Source: a virus. Taken from it: DNA of 62,732 nucleotides. The notes beneath the pieces are model-generated. The model saw nothing but the letters and a program-made list of their open reading frames with translations. It searched no databases and was not told the origin of the DNA. A program made the position numbers and the translations under genes. Numbering within the stretch: the first letter of the stretch is position 1; each line of letters opens with the position of its first letter. The DNA lies in the IMG/VR virus record IMGVR_UViG_3300005095_000122, positions 1 through 62,732 of that record; one strand, given 5' to 3'. This document shows, in pieces, positions 7,765 to 16,643 of this stretch.

Positions 7765-9125
7765 ACCCAGCGCATTTGCAAGCGGCAGATTTGGAGTTGC
7801 ATCTTTTTAAGGCCCTTTTTACCTATCCAGACATAGGGCAGCAGGCTCCACGCATTCCCCAGGAAGTTTTTCATTCCCCGCAGGTACAGCAGCTTTTTAG
7901 GTTGTTTTGTCGGTACGTACAGGATTTTCAGGAAGTGCCGTCAATAACAGAGTTTAGAGCGTTTTTGGAAACGCAGTCGGAGTGGCGCAATATTCAGGAG
8001 ATTGCAACAAAAATCCTCCAAACTTTGTCGAATTTAAATCCGCCGGCCCATGACTGGATCATCACCGAGTTCGATCGCTTGATAAAGCAGCAGCTTTATA
8101 CAGGGTTAATAGCAGAGTACCATTCGTATATAGCTCGAGGCCGCCTACGCGATTTTGAGCAGCAGATGCTCAAAATCGCTTATGGAACGCCTTTTCAGCT
8201 CCAATCTTTTGACAATGTGTTCTCCGCCGAACAACCGTCTTTCTTACAGCAGGCGGATATAGAGTTTAATTTTCCAACTCGCATTTATGCGCTTGATGAC
8301 GACATCAAGGGGTTTTTCCGCAAGGAGCTGGTCGTCATTTTGGCATTTCTAAACGTGGGCAAGTCTTGGTTCTGCGTACACACAGCCCAGTCAGCTCTTT
8401 TGGAGCAAAAGAAAGTTCTTTGGTTAACGCTGGAGATGTCCCGGTCGAAAGTATTACGGCGGCTTTTTCAGGCTTTTACGGGTTTGGTTGATGATCCTAC
8501 GGGCGAGCAGTTGGTAGAAATGGAGTTTTCCACGCCAGATGGAAACTCTTATATAAATCTAATACCTACGCTAAGCCATGCTGAGCAGGTACAGCGAGAC
8601 TATGAAATAATCAAACAGTTGATTGGAAGCGCTGTATTGGTGGTACGAGAGTTCCCTTCTTTGTCAATAACAGCAGAAGCCATTCGCGGAGAGATTCTCC
8701 GGTTTCAGGGTCTTTATCAGACACCGCCGGATTTGTTGATCGTAGATGCGTTGACGGATGTAAAGGCCCCTCGCGATCGAGACCGAGCTAATTATGGTCA
8801 AGTAGCTCGAATTTTGCGGGCTTATGCACAAGAGTTTGATATGACGGTTTTAGCAACGCACCAAGCGAATAGGGCAGCGTTGCGCGCGGATTTGATTGAT
8901 GCGTCTCATACCGGGGAGGATATTCGCATAATGCAGGTTGCGGATACGGGGATCTCATTAAATCAATCGCGGCTAGAGCGGAGACAAAACCAAATGCGTT
9001 TGTATTTGATGAGGGCGCGGAACGCGAAGAAGGACGAGATTTATCGCATTTACCAAAACTTTGCGACAGGGCAGTTTTGTTTACATTCGGAAAAGTATGT
9101 AGAAGAGGGGACAGAAAATGGGTAA
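7758..9125 (+). CDS. DnaB/gp41-like replicative helicase
   Basis: A 455-aa RecA-fold hexameric helicase. A helical N-terminal domain (1-160, DnaB-N-like, likely primase-binding) precedes the ATPase core. Walker A reads AFLNVGKS (196-203), with alanine in place of the usual first glycine. VLWLTLEMS is the hallmark DnaB strand-helix, LLIVDALTDV the Walker B, and LATHQANR the sensor strand. It should unwind the fork ahead of the family A polymerase and cooperate with the primase at 10935. Confidence 0.88.
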   Translation: MLDPAHLQAADLELHLFKALFTYPDIGQQAPRIPQEVFHSPQVQQLFRLFCRYVQDFQEVPSITEFRAFLETQSEWRNIQEIATKILQTLSNLNPPAHDWIITEFDRLIKQQLYTGLIAEYHSYIARGRLRDFEQQMLKIAYGTPFQLQSFDNVFSAEQPSFLQQADIEFNFPTRIYALDDDIKGFFRKELVVILAFLNVGKSWFCVHTAQSALLEQKKVLWLTLEMSRSKVLRRLFQAFTGLVDDPTGEQLVEMEFSTPDGNSYINLIPTLSHAEQVQRDYEIIKQLIGSAVLVVREFPSLSITAEAIRGEILRFQGLYQTPPDLLIVDALTDVKAPRDRDRANYGQVARILRAYAQEFDMTVLATHQANRAALRADLIDASHTGEDIRIMQVADTGISLNQSRLERRQNQMRLYLMRARNAKKDEIYRIYQNFATGQFCLHSEKYVEEGTENG

Positions 9126-9459
9126 GAAGTCTTTAGTGAAGGGAAAGCGGATTGAGTACGAAGTACGGGATGTATTGCGTGAGATTTTGGCACCAACAAA
9201 AGCAAACGTTTTTCGCATAGCGGCATCGGGGGCCGCAGAGGGAGACACCGGTGATTTGAAGGTCGAGTTCTCTTCAAAGACGTTGTTTTTTGAGGTGAAG
9301 GGGCGCAAAAGCCCGTTCAAGCAGATACAGGAATGGTTATCCCAGACAGGGTGCTTGGCGTTTAGGGCAGACCGGCAAAAACCAATTTTCATTTTCACCC
9401 CGGAGGCCCTACGGGAGTTAGTCGAGGCAATTCTCCATGAAGGCAAAAGAGGCACTTGA
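9118..9459 (+). CDS. PD-(D/E)XK nuclease, Holliday-junction-resolvase-like
   Basis: A 113-aa single-domain restriction-fold nuclease. An N-terminal helix carries E13, followed by GDTGDLKVE (D43/D46) and FEVKG (E59-V-K61), the E...D...ExK arrangement of Hjc/VRR-type enzymes. Length fits a stand-alone resolvase. It sits between two helicases and would resolve recombination or replication intermediates before packaging. It overlaps the helicase by 8 bases and the SNF2-like gene by 23. Confidence 0.75.
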   Translation: MGKKSLVKGKRIEYEVRDVLREILAPTKANVFRIAASGAAEGDTGDLKVEFSSKTLFFEVKGRKSPFKQIQEWLSQTGCLAFRADRQKPIFIFTPEALRELVEAILHEGKRGT

Positions 9460-10960
9460 TCTAAAGGCTCCGCCGGGTACCCCGGCTTGGCAAATTGCGC
9501 AGCTTCCGGTAGAGCAGTTACTCCAACCACCAAGACTGTTTCAGGAGCGGGGAATAGTTCTCCGAGATGACCAATTGCGTGTTTACAACCTAGCCTTAGC
9601 CCTCAAAACTCTTTTGATGGCTTTAGATATGGGTTTAGGCAAGACCTTGACCACTTTGGCCGTTTACGAGTTTCTGCGCGAGCAGGGTCAGGTAAAAACG
9701 GCATTAGTATTAATGCCTCATTCCGAAACCATCCTTCGCAATTGGGAAGTAGAAGTGCGTAAGTGGAACTTACCGTATAAAACGATAGTGTTGAACAAGC
9801 TGCCGACCGAAGAGCGCGACCTTTTCTTGTTACAAAATCGCTTAGGTGCGTTTAATTTAGTGATTATTTCAACCCAGGCTTTTTTAAATTTTTTGAAGCG
9901 GCATCAAGACTACTTTGGCCGGCAGGGACTAATAAACTGGGCGCGCAGGAATGTACAAATGTTAATTTGTGATGAGTCACATTTTCTTTGCAATCCAACA
10001 TCAAAGATTTTTCACGCAGTGGTCAAAGCATTTGTGTTTCAGAATGCAGTGCCGTATCGGTTTCTTTTGTCCGGGACACCTTTTGGAGACGACCTAAAGA
10101 ACGTGTGGGCACCTTACTACGTCTTGGATCGGGGACAGATGTTTGGACCAGATTATCAGGAGTTTTTGCAAACATATTGGGTGTGTTATACAAAACCATT
10201 TCCCCGGTACGTCTTTCGGCAGGAGATGTGGTCGGATTTTCAAATACGTCTTTGGTCACGCATGATTAGATATGCCAAAGAAGAAGTTTTAGAGCTGCCA
10301 GGGAAGCATTACAAGACCGTTTTAGCAGATCTCACGCCGCGGCAGCAATCAGCTTATTTGCGAGAGTTGGAGCGAGCGGCTCCGGAACGCCACGTTCTTC
10401 GGCGCATTGCGTCAGGGCTTTTTGGCCAGTTCTTAGATCCAGAGACCCCAAAGGCTCAGGATCTTTTAACACTAGTGCGAGAGGTGGTATCGCACGGAGG
10501 CCATGTTATAGTGTGGCATTGGTTGGAAGATGAGGGGCGGGCATTAAGCGATTTCCTTTCAGCACAACTGGGGCAATCAGTTGGGGAGTATCGGGCCGAA
10601 ATACCAGAGGCTAAACGCCGAGTCTATCTCAAAGATTGGCACCAGGGCCGGCTCAAAACCTTTGTAGCCAACCCAGCTTCTATGGGCCAAGCTCTAAACC
10701 TCACCGAGGCACGATTGGCGGTGTATTATTCAAACCCAGATTCGTACCGTTTGCGTAAACAGTCGGAGGATCGGATATATAGGCCGGGTCAGTCGGAACA
10801 GGTTTTGGTAGTTGATCTAGCTTCGCGCGGAACAATTGACCAGGTAATTTTAGAGGCATTGCGTCAAAAGAAGTCACTCCAGGAGTATCTTTTTAATGAT
10901 CATTTAATCACACAGCGGTTGCGCGAGGTGGCCCGTGCGGCGATATCGAACACCGGTTGA
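9437..10960 (+). CDS. SNF2/UvsW-like superfamily 2 helicase
   Basis: A 507-aa SF2 ATPase. Motif I is MGLGKT (65-70), motif Ia ALVLMP, motif II DESH (about 179-182), and motif III LSGTPF. The second RecA domain contains VWHWLE, an NLTEARL strand and the RIYRPGQS motif V/VI typical of SNF2 proteins. Phage enzymes of this type (T4 UvsW and relatives) remodel branched DNA and convert origin-dependent to recombination-dependent replication. Overlaps both neighbours. Confidence 0.88.
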   Translation: MKAKEALDLKAPPGTPAWQIAQLPVEQLLQPPRLFQERGIVLRDDQLRVYNLALALKTLLMALDMGLGKTLTTLAVYEFLREQGQVKTALVLMPHSETILRNWEVEVRKWNLPYKTIVLNKLPTEERDLFLLQNRLGAFNLVIISTQAFLNFLKRHQDYFGRQGLINWARRNVQMLICDESHFLCNPTSKIFHAVVKAFVFQNAVPYRFLLSGTPFGDDLKNVWAPYYVLDRGQMFGPDYQEFLQTYWVCYTKPFPRYVFRQEMWSDFQIRLWSRMIRYAKEEVLELPGKHYKTVLADLTPRQQSAYLRELERAAPERHVLRRIASGLFGQFLDPETPKAQDLLTLVREVVSHGGHVIVWHWLEDEGRALSDFLSAQLGQSVGEYRAEIPEAKRRVYLKDWHQGRLKTFVANPASMGQALNLTEARLAVYYSNPDSYRLRKQSEDRIYRPGQSEQVLVVDLASRGTIDQVILEALRQKKSLQEYLFNDHLITQRLREVARAAISNTG

Positions 10961-11858
10961 CATTCAGGGATTACTACAAGCACTTCAACTGCCCACAAAA
11001 GATCGCGGACGTAATGTGGGACGGGATCATATAAATATAAACTGCCCCGTGTGTGGCGATACCCGTTTTCATTTGGGATTCCATCGCACGGAAGGATGGT
11101 TTAAATGCCTTCGCTGTGGAGAGGTAAAAGGTCCTTGGGGAGATAAGGCCATTCAAATTTTGTCCAGGGCATCGGGCCTTTCGTTTTTGGAGGTCTATGA
11201 CCTGGCTCAGCAGTACCAGGCAGCGTCGAGTGCTTCTACGTCAGTGCCACAAAACCAGAGTGCAGAAAGGAGTTCGTTTCAGGTAAGTGGTCCAACCCCA
11301 GAGGCCGCCAAAGTCCTTTCAGAATACGCCACAGCGCGTCACTTGCTTCCCGAGGACTTGCAACCTTTAGGGCATCCGCTACCAGAGCCAGTGATTTTTA
11401 AAAACAAGCCATCGTTCTTGTTTCGTCTTCCTGGTTTGGTGGCATTTCGGGGACCTAAGCAGCCGTGGAATTTGTATTTTCATCCACAGGCGGTGCGCAG
11501 TTATCCGCAGCCACCTTTTGAAGGAAAAACTCTTGTCTTGGTAGAGGGATTATTTGATGCTTTTAGGTTTCCGGTGTCTCAGGTGGTGGCAATGTTGACA
11601 AACAGGCCATCACGAACCCTTTTACCACATTTGTCGGGAAAGAAGATAATATTTTGGCCGGATCGCGACATTTATCAGAACAACCCCAAATCAATTTTGA
11701 TGACCATTTCCACACTAAAGGCACTTGGAGCAACTCCAGTATTGTTTCCTTGGGAAAGCATTCCCCCAACTTGGGGAAAAGACCCGGACGAGCTATATTT
11801 ACATTTAGGGAGAGAAGAGTTTAATCGTTTGAGAGATGGTTTGTTGGAGGTGTTATGA
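10935..11858 (+). CDS. DnaG-like primase
   Basis: A 307-aa primase. An N-terminal zinc-binding domain has CPVC (C37, C40) and CLRC (C58, C61). The TOPRIM core begins LVEGLFDA near residue 203 and has FWPDRD as the metal-binding aspartate motif near residue 240. It is shorter than bacterial DnaG because it lacks the C-terminal helicase-binding domain. The start is GTG 10935, preceded by GAGGTGG. It closes the replication operon and its stop overlaps the small-terminase start. Confidence 0.87.
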   Translation: MRRYRTPVDIQGLLQALQLPTKDRGRNVGRDHININCPVCGDTRFHLGFHRTEGWFKCLRCGEVKGPWGDKAIQILSRASGLSFLEVYDLAQQYQAASSASTSVPQNQSAERSSFQVSGPTPEAAKVLSEYATARHLLPEDLQPLGHPLPEPVIFKNKPSFLFRLPGLVAFRGPKQPWNLYFHPQAVRSYPQPPFEGKTLVLVEGLFDAFRFPVSQVVAMLTNRPSRTLLPHLSGKKIIFWPDRDIYQNNPKSILMTISTLKALGATPVLFPWESIPPTWGKDPDELYLHLGREEFNRLRDGLLEVL

Positions 11859-12232
11859 TGTCGCGAGTACCAAGTCGTCAACAAACAACAGTCCCAACGC
11901 GGGTATATCCGTCAGAGGCCGAGATAATCGAGGCACTGCGCAATACACAGGGATTAATAACGCGTGCCGCATCGGTGTTGGGTGTGTCGGTGATGTGGTT
12001 GCGTGATATGATCGAAGCAACTCCAGCCTTGCAGGAAGTGGTGCAGGAAATCGAAGAGGTGTGGTTAGATGTGGCGGAGGACAAATTGCGGAAGCAATTG
12101 TTACAAGGAAACATCCGCGCACTAGAGTTTTATTTGTCGCGGAAGGGTAAGAGGCGTGGGTATGGAGAGGCCAAGATCGAGATAAATGGAACCGGAAACT
12201 TTCAACTAAATTGGGTAGAGTTGCATCGCTAA
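11855..12232 (+). CDS. terS: Terminase small subunit
   Basis: A 125-aa protein with an N-terminal helix-turn-helix (residues 20-60, including TRAASVLGVS) that would recognise phage DNA. A helical oligomerisation segment follows, with the family hallmark VAEDKLRKQLLQGNI and LEFYLSRKGKRRGYG near the C-terminus. Overlaps the primase stop; GGAGG lies 4 bases before ATG 11855. It precedes the large terminase by 23 bases. Confidence 0.82.
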   Translation: MMSRVPSRQQTTVPTRVYPSEAEIIEALRNTQGLITRAASVLGVSVMWLRDMIEATPALQEVVQEIEEVWLDVAEDKLRKQLLQGNIRALEFYLSRKGKRRGYGEAKIEINGTGNFQLNWVELHR

Positions 12233-12255
12233 CAGACTGAAAAAGAAGGGAAGAC

Positions 12256-13842
12256 ATGGCCAGACGAGTTCGTTTTGTGTGGGAAGATCCAGGGGAGTTG
12301 GCGCGCCAGCTACGCCGCGGGGAAGTGACAAAAGAGCAGGTAATAAAAGCCGCGCGCAAAGACCCGGTTGGTTGGATTAAGAACGTTTTGGGAGTAAAAC
12401 TTTATGAAAAGCAGGAGCAGATAGTAAAAAGCCTATATCGTCACAAGCGTTTAGCGGTACAGGCAGCGTTTTCCGTGGGAAAAACATTCCTCGCAGCAGC
12501 CATTGCCCTGCATTTCCTTTACAATTACGCCCCTTCAAAAGTAATCACTATAGCTCCCACCTGGCGTCAAGTCATCGGCCTTTTATGGCGTGAGATTCGC
12601 AAACTTTATAAACGAGCACTAGACCGAGGATGGGGTCTCATAGGCAATCTCAAGAAGACAGAGCTTGAGATTGACGAAGACTGGTTCGCGATGGGCTTTT
12701 CAACCCAAACAAGTGATGAGCAGGCCATCGACCGCATAACCGGTTTTCACCAGGAGAATATGTTGGTGATAATGGACCAAGCAGGTGGTTTAGGCGATCT
12801 TTGGTGGCGAGCAGTCAAAACCATGCTCGCCGGGCGGCATAATTACTGGCTAGCTTTGGGTAACACAGCTATTTGGAACTGCCCTTTTCGGCGCATTTGT
12901 TTGGAAGGTGGGATGCCGGGCCTCGGTCGCTGGCACGTCGAGAAAATCACAGCTTACGATTCCCCAAACGTACGTGCCAGGCGTACGGTCATACCCGGGT
13001 TAGTTTCTTGGGAGTGGGTCAGGGATATGGAGTCCCTGGGTCGCGATGACCCTCTCTTTCGCATATATGTTTTGGCCGAATTTGTGGCCGAGTCCGATCT
13101 CTTGCTCATACCCACCGAGGCTCTTGAGGCAGCCCGGACCGCCGAAATAAACATTTCCCCGGAACCCCAAGTCGCATTCGGTCTTGACGTAGCTTTGGAC
13201 GGAGGGGATTATTCAGTTTTGATAGGACTGGATCGCCGGACAGGGCAGCTTTTAGTCCTTCGCCGTATCCGGGGCAATCGCACTCACGGAGTGGTTTCAT
13301 TTGTGGAGTCGGTGGTGAACCAGGTTAAGCAAGTATATGCCCAATCTCAGCCGACGTTGGTGGCCGTGGACGCGGTAGGTATCGGGGCAGGTGTTTATGA
13401 CCTTTTGACAGAGCGGCTATCGGTCCCGGTGATTCCGATAATAGGCTCAGAGTCGCCACAGAATCCCCGCGCATTTTTGAATAAACGGTCTGAATCAGCG
13501 TGGCAATTACGAGAAGCATTTTCAGGGCGACAGATTCGATTACAGGTGCCGCAAGATCGATTTTCGGATTTGGTGGATCGAGAGTCTTATGGGAAATTAC
13601 TGGACCAGTTGCAAAATATGCCGTACCAGTATGACCAGCACGGCCGAATAAAACTACCGCCCAAAACAATTCTCAAGGGCATTTTTGGACATTCACCAGA
13701 TGAGTTTGACGCTTTGGTCTATGCGCACCAGGCGCGACAGGTCGCCGAGGCGTCAGTGGTGCGAGTAGTGACTCCGCAAACACAGGAAGAGTTGAACCCA
13801 TTTGAAGATCCTACTTTATGGGAGGAAGTGGAATGGCATTAG
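12256..13842 (+). CDS. terL: Terminase large subunit
   Basis: A 528-aa packaging motor. The ATPase domain has Walker A AAFSVGKT (70-77) and Walker B LVIMDQAGG (170-178), where Q175 replaces the usual catalytic glutamate. The RNase H-like nuclease domain begins FGLDVALDGGDYS (D311), continues VAVDAVGIG (near 376) and ends FDALVYAH (near 485), the three metal-binding aspartates. It cuts and translocates DNA into the prohead through the portal at 18257. It is separated from the portal by eight genes, including the ubiquitin-like cassette, which is unusual. Confidence 0.93.
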   Translation: MARRVRFVWEDPGELARQLRRGEVTKEQVIKAARKDPVGWIKNVLGVKLYEKQEQIVKSLYRHKRLAVQAAFSVGKTFLAAAIALHFLYNYAPSKVITIAPTWRQVIGLLWREIRKLYKRALDRGWGLIGNLKKTELEIDEDWFAMGFSTQTSDEQAIDRITGFHQENMLVIMDQAGGLGDLWWRAVKTMLAGRHNYWLALGNTAIWNCPFRRICLEGGMPGLGRWHVEKITAYDSPNVRARRTVIPGLVSWEWVRDMESLGRDDPLFRIYVLAEFVAESDLLLIPTEALEAARTAEINISPEPQVAFGLDVALDGGDYSVLIGLDRRTGQLLVLRRIRGNRTHGVVSFVESVVNQVKQVYAQSQPTLVAVDAVGIGAGVYDLLTERLSVPVIPIIGSESPQNPRAFLNKRSESAWQLREAFSGRQIRLQVPQDRFSDLVDRESYGKLLDQLQNMPYQYDQHGRIKLPPKTILKGIFGHSPDEFDALVYAHQARQVAEASVVRVVTPQTQEELNPFEDPTLWEEVEWH

Positions 13843-14291
13843 AAAACCGTTGGTATTTGTGGAATCGACGAGGTGTGGAATCTCCGGTAGATTCGGTATC
13901 TTTTGTGACGGAAGAGGGACAGGTACGAATTTTTCCAGAGAAGCAAGGTTATTTAAAGATTTTGGTGGGAGAAAAGCCAATACGCTTGAATTTTTACGAG
14001 GGCAAGATACGCTTGGCGGACTTGACGATCGTGGGTGTAGGAGACCTAGGATGTTTGTATTTTGCATTTTGGCGGCGCGGAGACAGTCAGCCACACCCTT
14101 CGTGGTTCGCTGGGGCAATAAATCCCGGACCCAATTGGCGCGATTTTTTGTTGCCGCTACGGCAACAGCGCCGCAAGATAGTTTGGGCAAAGAGGCTTTG
14201 GGGATTTCTGGAGAGAGAAGAGCGCCAGTCGCGGACTGTTTATAAGAGTATATCTTTTGCGCAGCGTTACGGGGTAACCAAGCCGCGGTAA
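13833..14291 (+). CDS. Hypothetical 152-aa protein after terminase
   Basis: Unrecognised protein. The N-terminal half (residues 1-90) is beta-rich with glycine turns; the C-terminal half is strongly basic (many R and K from about 100 to 152), suggesting nucleic-acid contact. ATG 13833 has GGAGG 7 bases upstream and overlaps the terminase end. An ATG at 13818 is in frame but precedes the ribosome site. Confidence 0.65.
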   Translation: MALENRWYLWNRRGVESPVDSVSFVTEEGQVRIFPEKQGYLKILVGEKPIRLNFYEGKIRLADLTIVGVGDLGCLYFAFWRRGDSQPHPSWFAGAINPGPNWRDFLLPLRQQRRKIVWAKRLWGFLEREERQSRTVYKSISFAQRYGVTKPR

Positions 14292-14300
14292 GGAGACGGT

Positions 14301-15047
14301 ATGGCAGAATTACAACCCATGCCCATATTAACACGCCGTCCAGTTTATGTGCTGTTTTCAGGCGGTCGTGATTCGACCGTAGCTTTGCATTGGGCGAAGA
14401 CGCAGTTCCCATTAGTGAAAGCAATATACGTTTCTTTGAACGATGACTGGTCTTCGCTAATAGAACACGTTCGGCGAGTAGCAGAAACCTTTTCGATTGA
14501 CCTCGAGATCAAGCAAGGTCCAAATCTTTATGATATTTTCGCAGCCGTCGGCCCGAAGCTCACTCCGGCAGCGATGGTGTGCAAAAAAGCAATGCTGGAA
14601 ACGGCACTAAGTGACATCCCAAAAGGTTCAATTTTGGTTTGGGGAAGTACCAGAAAACAGGCAAGCGTGATGGCGCGGATGTCCCAACCCATCCGCCGGG
14701 AGGGGGATTATATCTATATACGTCCTTTGCTTTTTAAAGGGTTTCCCTCGACGCGTTACTATATACGCGCGAATCGCCTTCCCATTTGGGAGGGGTATCG
14801 CCAGGGCTTGAACCGGACCGCCTGCCGTCTATGTCCGGGACAACGTCCTTTTTATTATGCCTTTTTGAGGCGACACCATCCAGATCTTTGGGAGCGACTT
14901 TTACGGTTTGAGCAGCAGTATGGGATTCGTCCGTGGCAGGCCCCTAGAGGGACGGCCTCTTTTACGGATTTGGCCAATTTAGCGGAGGTGTACCGATGTA
15001 CGCAGGGTGAAGTTTCCCGGGATCTCCGGCCAAGCAGGCAATCTTAA
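14301..15047 (+). CDS. PP-loop ATPase of PAPS reductase family
   Basis: A 248-aa adenine-nucleotide alpha hydrolase. The PP-loop is SGGRDS (20-25). A WGSTRKQAS stretch, the IRPLLF block and a C-terminal TACRLCPG two-cysteine motif follow, as in the wide PAPS reductase/DndC/3'-phosphoadenosine family. Members activate substrates by adenylation in sulfur assimilation, DNA phosphorothioation, tRNA thiolation and related chemistry. A lone copy in a phage is unlikely to run sulfate assimilation. It stands two genes upstream of the ubiquitin-like cassette; PP-loop enzymes and Ubl/E1 pairs cooperate in known sulfur-transfer pathways, so a link is possible but inferred. Confidence 0.82.
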   Translation: MAELQPMPILTRRPVYVLFSGGRDSTVALHWAKTQFPLVKAIYVSLNDDWSSLIEHVRRVAETFSIDLEIKQGPNLYDIFAAVGPKLTPAAMVCKKAMLETALSDIPKGSILVWGSTRKQASVMARMSQPIRREGDYIYIRPLLFKGFPSTRYYIRANRLPIWEGYRQGLNRTACRLCPGQRPFYYAFLRRHHPDLWERLLRFEQQYGIRPWQAPRGTASFTDLANLAEVYRCTQGEVSRDLRPSRQS

Positions 15048-15098
15048 AGAGTTTGCGCGATTGAGCAGACGTTGGTAATCGGAAAAATGGAGGAAGTC

Positions 15099-15521
15099 AT
15101 GAAGCAACAAAAAGAACAAGCACAGCAAGAGCCGAACAAGGGTGAGAGCCTTTTTGAGCGGCTAGGGTTGGCGTCGAGACCTCATGAATCAGTAGTGTAT
15201 CTATACGAGTCTTGGAAACGGACTCGAGAACAAGAGACGTTGGCCAAGCTAGCGTACAGGATTGCAGAATTTGTGCAGGAAGATACGAAGAACCATCTTT
15301 CAACAGCAATGCTATGTGACATTTTGAGTTTTAAACCGGGGAAACAAGAGTTCTTTTATATGTTAGTAAAGACTTTTATGCAGTGGTTTTCGGCCGTGGA
15401 CGAGAACGTGCAGGCAATTATGATTTACACGGTGGATCGTGAGTGGGATAATATGAAGCAGTTGCAGCGTTTTTATACGCAGCAAGCGTCAGAAACGCCC
15501 ACAAATAAAACTTCACATTAG
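15099..15521 (+). CDS. Hypothetical helical protein before Ubl gene
   Basis: A 140-aa all-helical protein with no family I recognise. It has a glutamine/lysine-rich N-terminus followed by several amphipathic helices (residues 30-125). ATG 15099 follows GGAGGAAG closely; earlier in-frame starts lie in or before the ribosome site. It is 11 bases upstream of the Ubl-like gene and could be part of that cassette, for example as a substrate or adaptor, but nothing in its sequence proves this. Confidence 0.6.
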   Translation: MKQQKEQAQQEPNKGESLFERLGLASRPHESVVYLYESWKRTREQETLAKLAYRIAEFVQEDTKNHLSTAMLCDILSFKPGKQEFFYMLVKTFMQWFSAVDENVQAIMIYTVDREWDNMKQLQRFYTQQASETPTNKTSH

Positions 15522-15532
15522 GGAGGTAGAAG

Positions 15533-15970
15533 ATGAGTCAAGAGAATCGTCAGCAGCAGTTACCCATCGTTTTTCCTGACGGGCAGGAGACACAATTGGA
15601 AGAAGTGACTCCTGAGCGTATAACCGAGATCGTACGCTCGCGTCTGGGATCGGCCAGGTTTATGGTGTACGATCAAGAAGGCAATCCCTTAGCTCCAGAG
15701 GATTTGGGAAGTCCGACGGTACGCCGCCTTTATGTAGAGGAGTATAATGAAGCCAAAGCTCCGATTCGCGAAATCCGGGACGAGAAGCGAAATGAGGTTT
15801 GGTACATAGACACCAAGACCGGTGAAGAAGTAAACCCATTTGAGGATGAGGAGACTTTTGTGTGTCCGTCATGTGGTGAGGAATATTCTGAAAACAGCCT
15901 GCCAGATAGGTGTGCTGTTTGTGGAGAGCCGTTGGCGGAATTGGACGACCATGATGATTTGATTTGGTAG
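15533..15970 (+). CDS. Ubiquitin-like beta-grasp protein with C-terminal zinc ribbon
   Basis: 145 aa. Residues 41-100 show the strand-strand-helix-strand-strand order of a small beta-grasp fold: a YDQEGNPL hairpin, an SPTVRRLYVEEY helix, then IREI and EVWYIDT strands. From memory this resembles the Ubl of PRTRC-type plasmid systems (protein C, Prok_Ub). Residues 109-132 form a zinc ribbon, CPSC (C111, C114) and CAVC (C127, C130). The chain ends DDLIW with no terminal diglycine, so conjugation would need processing or another mechanism. Its identity rests partly on the next three genes (E1, E2, JAMM). GGGAGG precedes ATG 15533. Confidence 0.6.
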   Translation: MSQENRQQQLPIVFPDGQETQLEEVTPERITEIVRSRLGSARFMVYDQEGNPLAPEDLGSPTVRRLYVEEYNEAKAPIREIRDEKRNEVWYIDTKTGEEVNPFEDEETFVCPSCGEEYSENSLPDRCAVCGEPLAELDDHDDLIW

Positions 15971-15981
15971 GGAGTGAGCAG

Positions 15982-16617
15982 ATGAGCGATCTCTATTTGC
16001 GACAAAAGGAACTAAATCTAAAGGTCCCCGAAGGCGTGATGGTGGTGGGGTGTGGTGGTGTTGGTTCATGGGTAGGATTGTTCTCCGCATTGGCAGGGGT
16101 CGAGAATATTTTGTTGGTAGATCCAGACGTGATTGAGGAACATAATCTAAATCGTACCCCTTTTACTCAGACCCAGGTCGGTCAAAACAAGGCCGAAGCC
16201 TTGGGATTCTTAATAAAAGAGCGGCGGCCGGGGGTACAGCTGGGCGTGGTGCCGCTACGTGTGGAGGATTTGGTTTTGATCGCTCCAGCCGAAGCTTGGG
16301 CGCAGATCCCAGTTGTTTTTGATTGTCGTGACACCAGCGAGCCGCTGCCTGATTTTCTCAAGGGGAAAACGCCAATTGTGGGGGGATATAACGGCAATTC
16401 GATAACACTCCACACATGGCCGGACCTTCGACCAACACCTTTGTGGGGTGCGGTAGGGCAAGGTTACAATACCCCGTCTTGGGTAGCCCCACCGACCCTT
16501 TTGGCTTCTCTATTGATTTTTGCAACGTTCTCTTATGATTTGCCGCGACAGACTCGCATTTCGACGTTGACGATGCAGGATGTTTTTGATCGGGTGATGG
16601 CAAAGCGTTGGCAATAG
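15982..16617 (+). CDS. E1/ThiF-like adenylating enzyme
   Basis: A 211-aa Rossmann-fold ThiF/MoeB/E1 domain expected to adenylate the C-terminus of a ubiquitin-like protein. The nucleotide loop is VVGCGGVGS (21-29), LLVDPDVIE carries the ATP-binding aspartate (D47 or D49), NLNR (55-58) is the conserved asparagine-arginine pair and K70 the conserved lysine. FDCRDTSE (113-120) corresponds to the family VDxxD strand. Only two cysteines exist (C24, C115), neither in the usual crossover-loop position of a catalytic cysteine, and there are no zinc CxxC pairs. ATG 15982 is preferred over TTG 15964, which lies before the GGGAG ribosome site. Confidence 0.85.
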   Translation: MSDLYLRQKELNLKVPEGVMVVGCGGVGSWVGLFSALAGVENILLVDPDVIEEHNLNRTPFTQTQVGQNKAEALGFLIKERRPGVQLGVVPLRVEDLVLIAPAEAWAQIPVVFDCRDTSEPLPDFLKGKTPIVGGYNGNSITLHTWPDLRPTPLWGAVGQGYNTPSWVAPPTLLASLLIFATFSYDLPRQTRISTLTMQDVFDRVMAKRWQ

Positions 16618-16643
16618 TATTAAAACAGGAGTAGGAGTCGAGA

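Noticed and set aside
13816-14424. 202-codon open frame on the minus strand
   Set aside because: It lies entirely opposite three supported + strand genes, has no ribosome site, and its serine/proline/leucine composition is what the complement of these genes gives.
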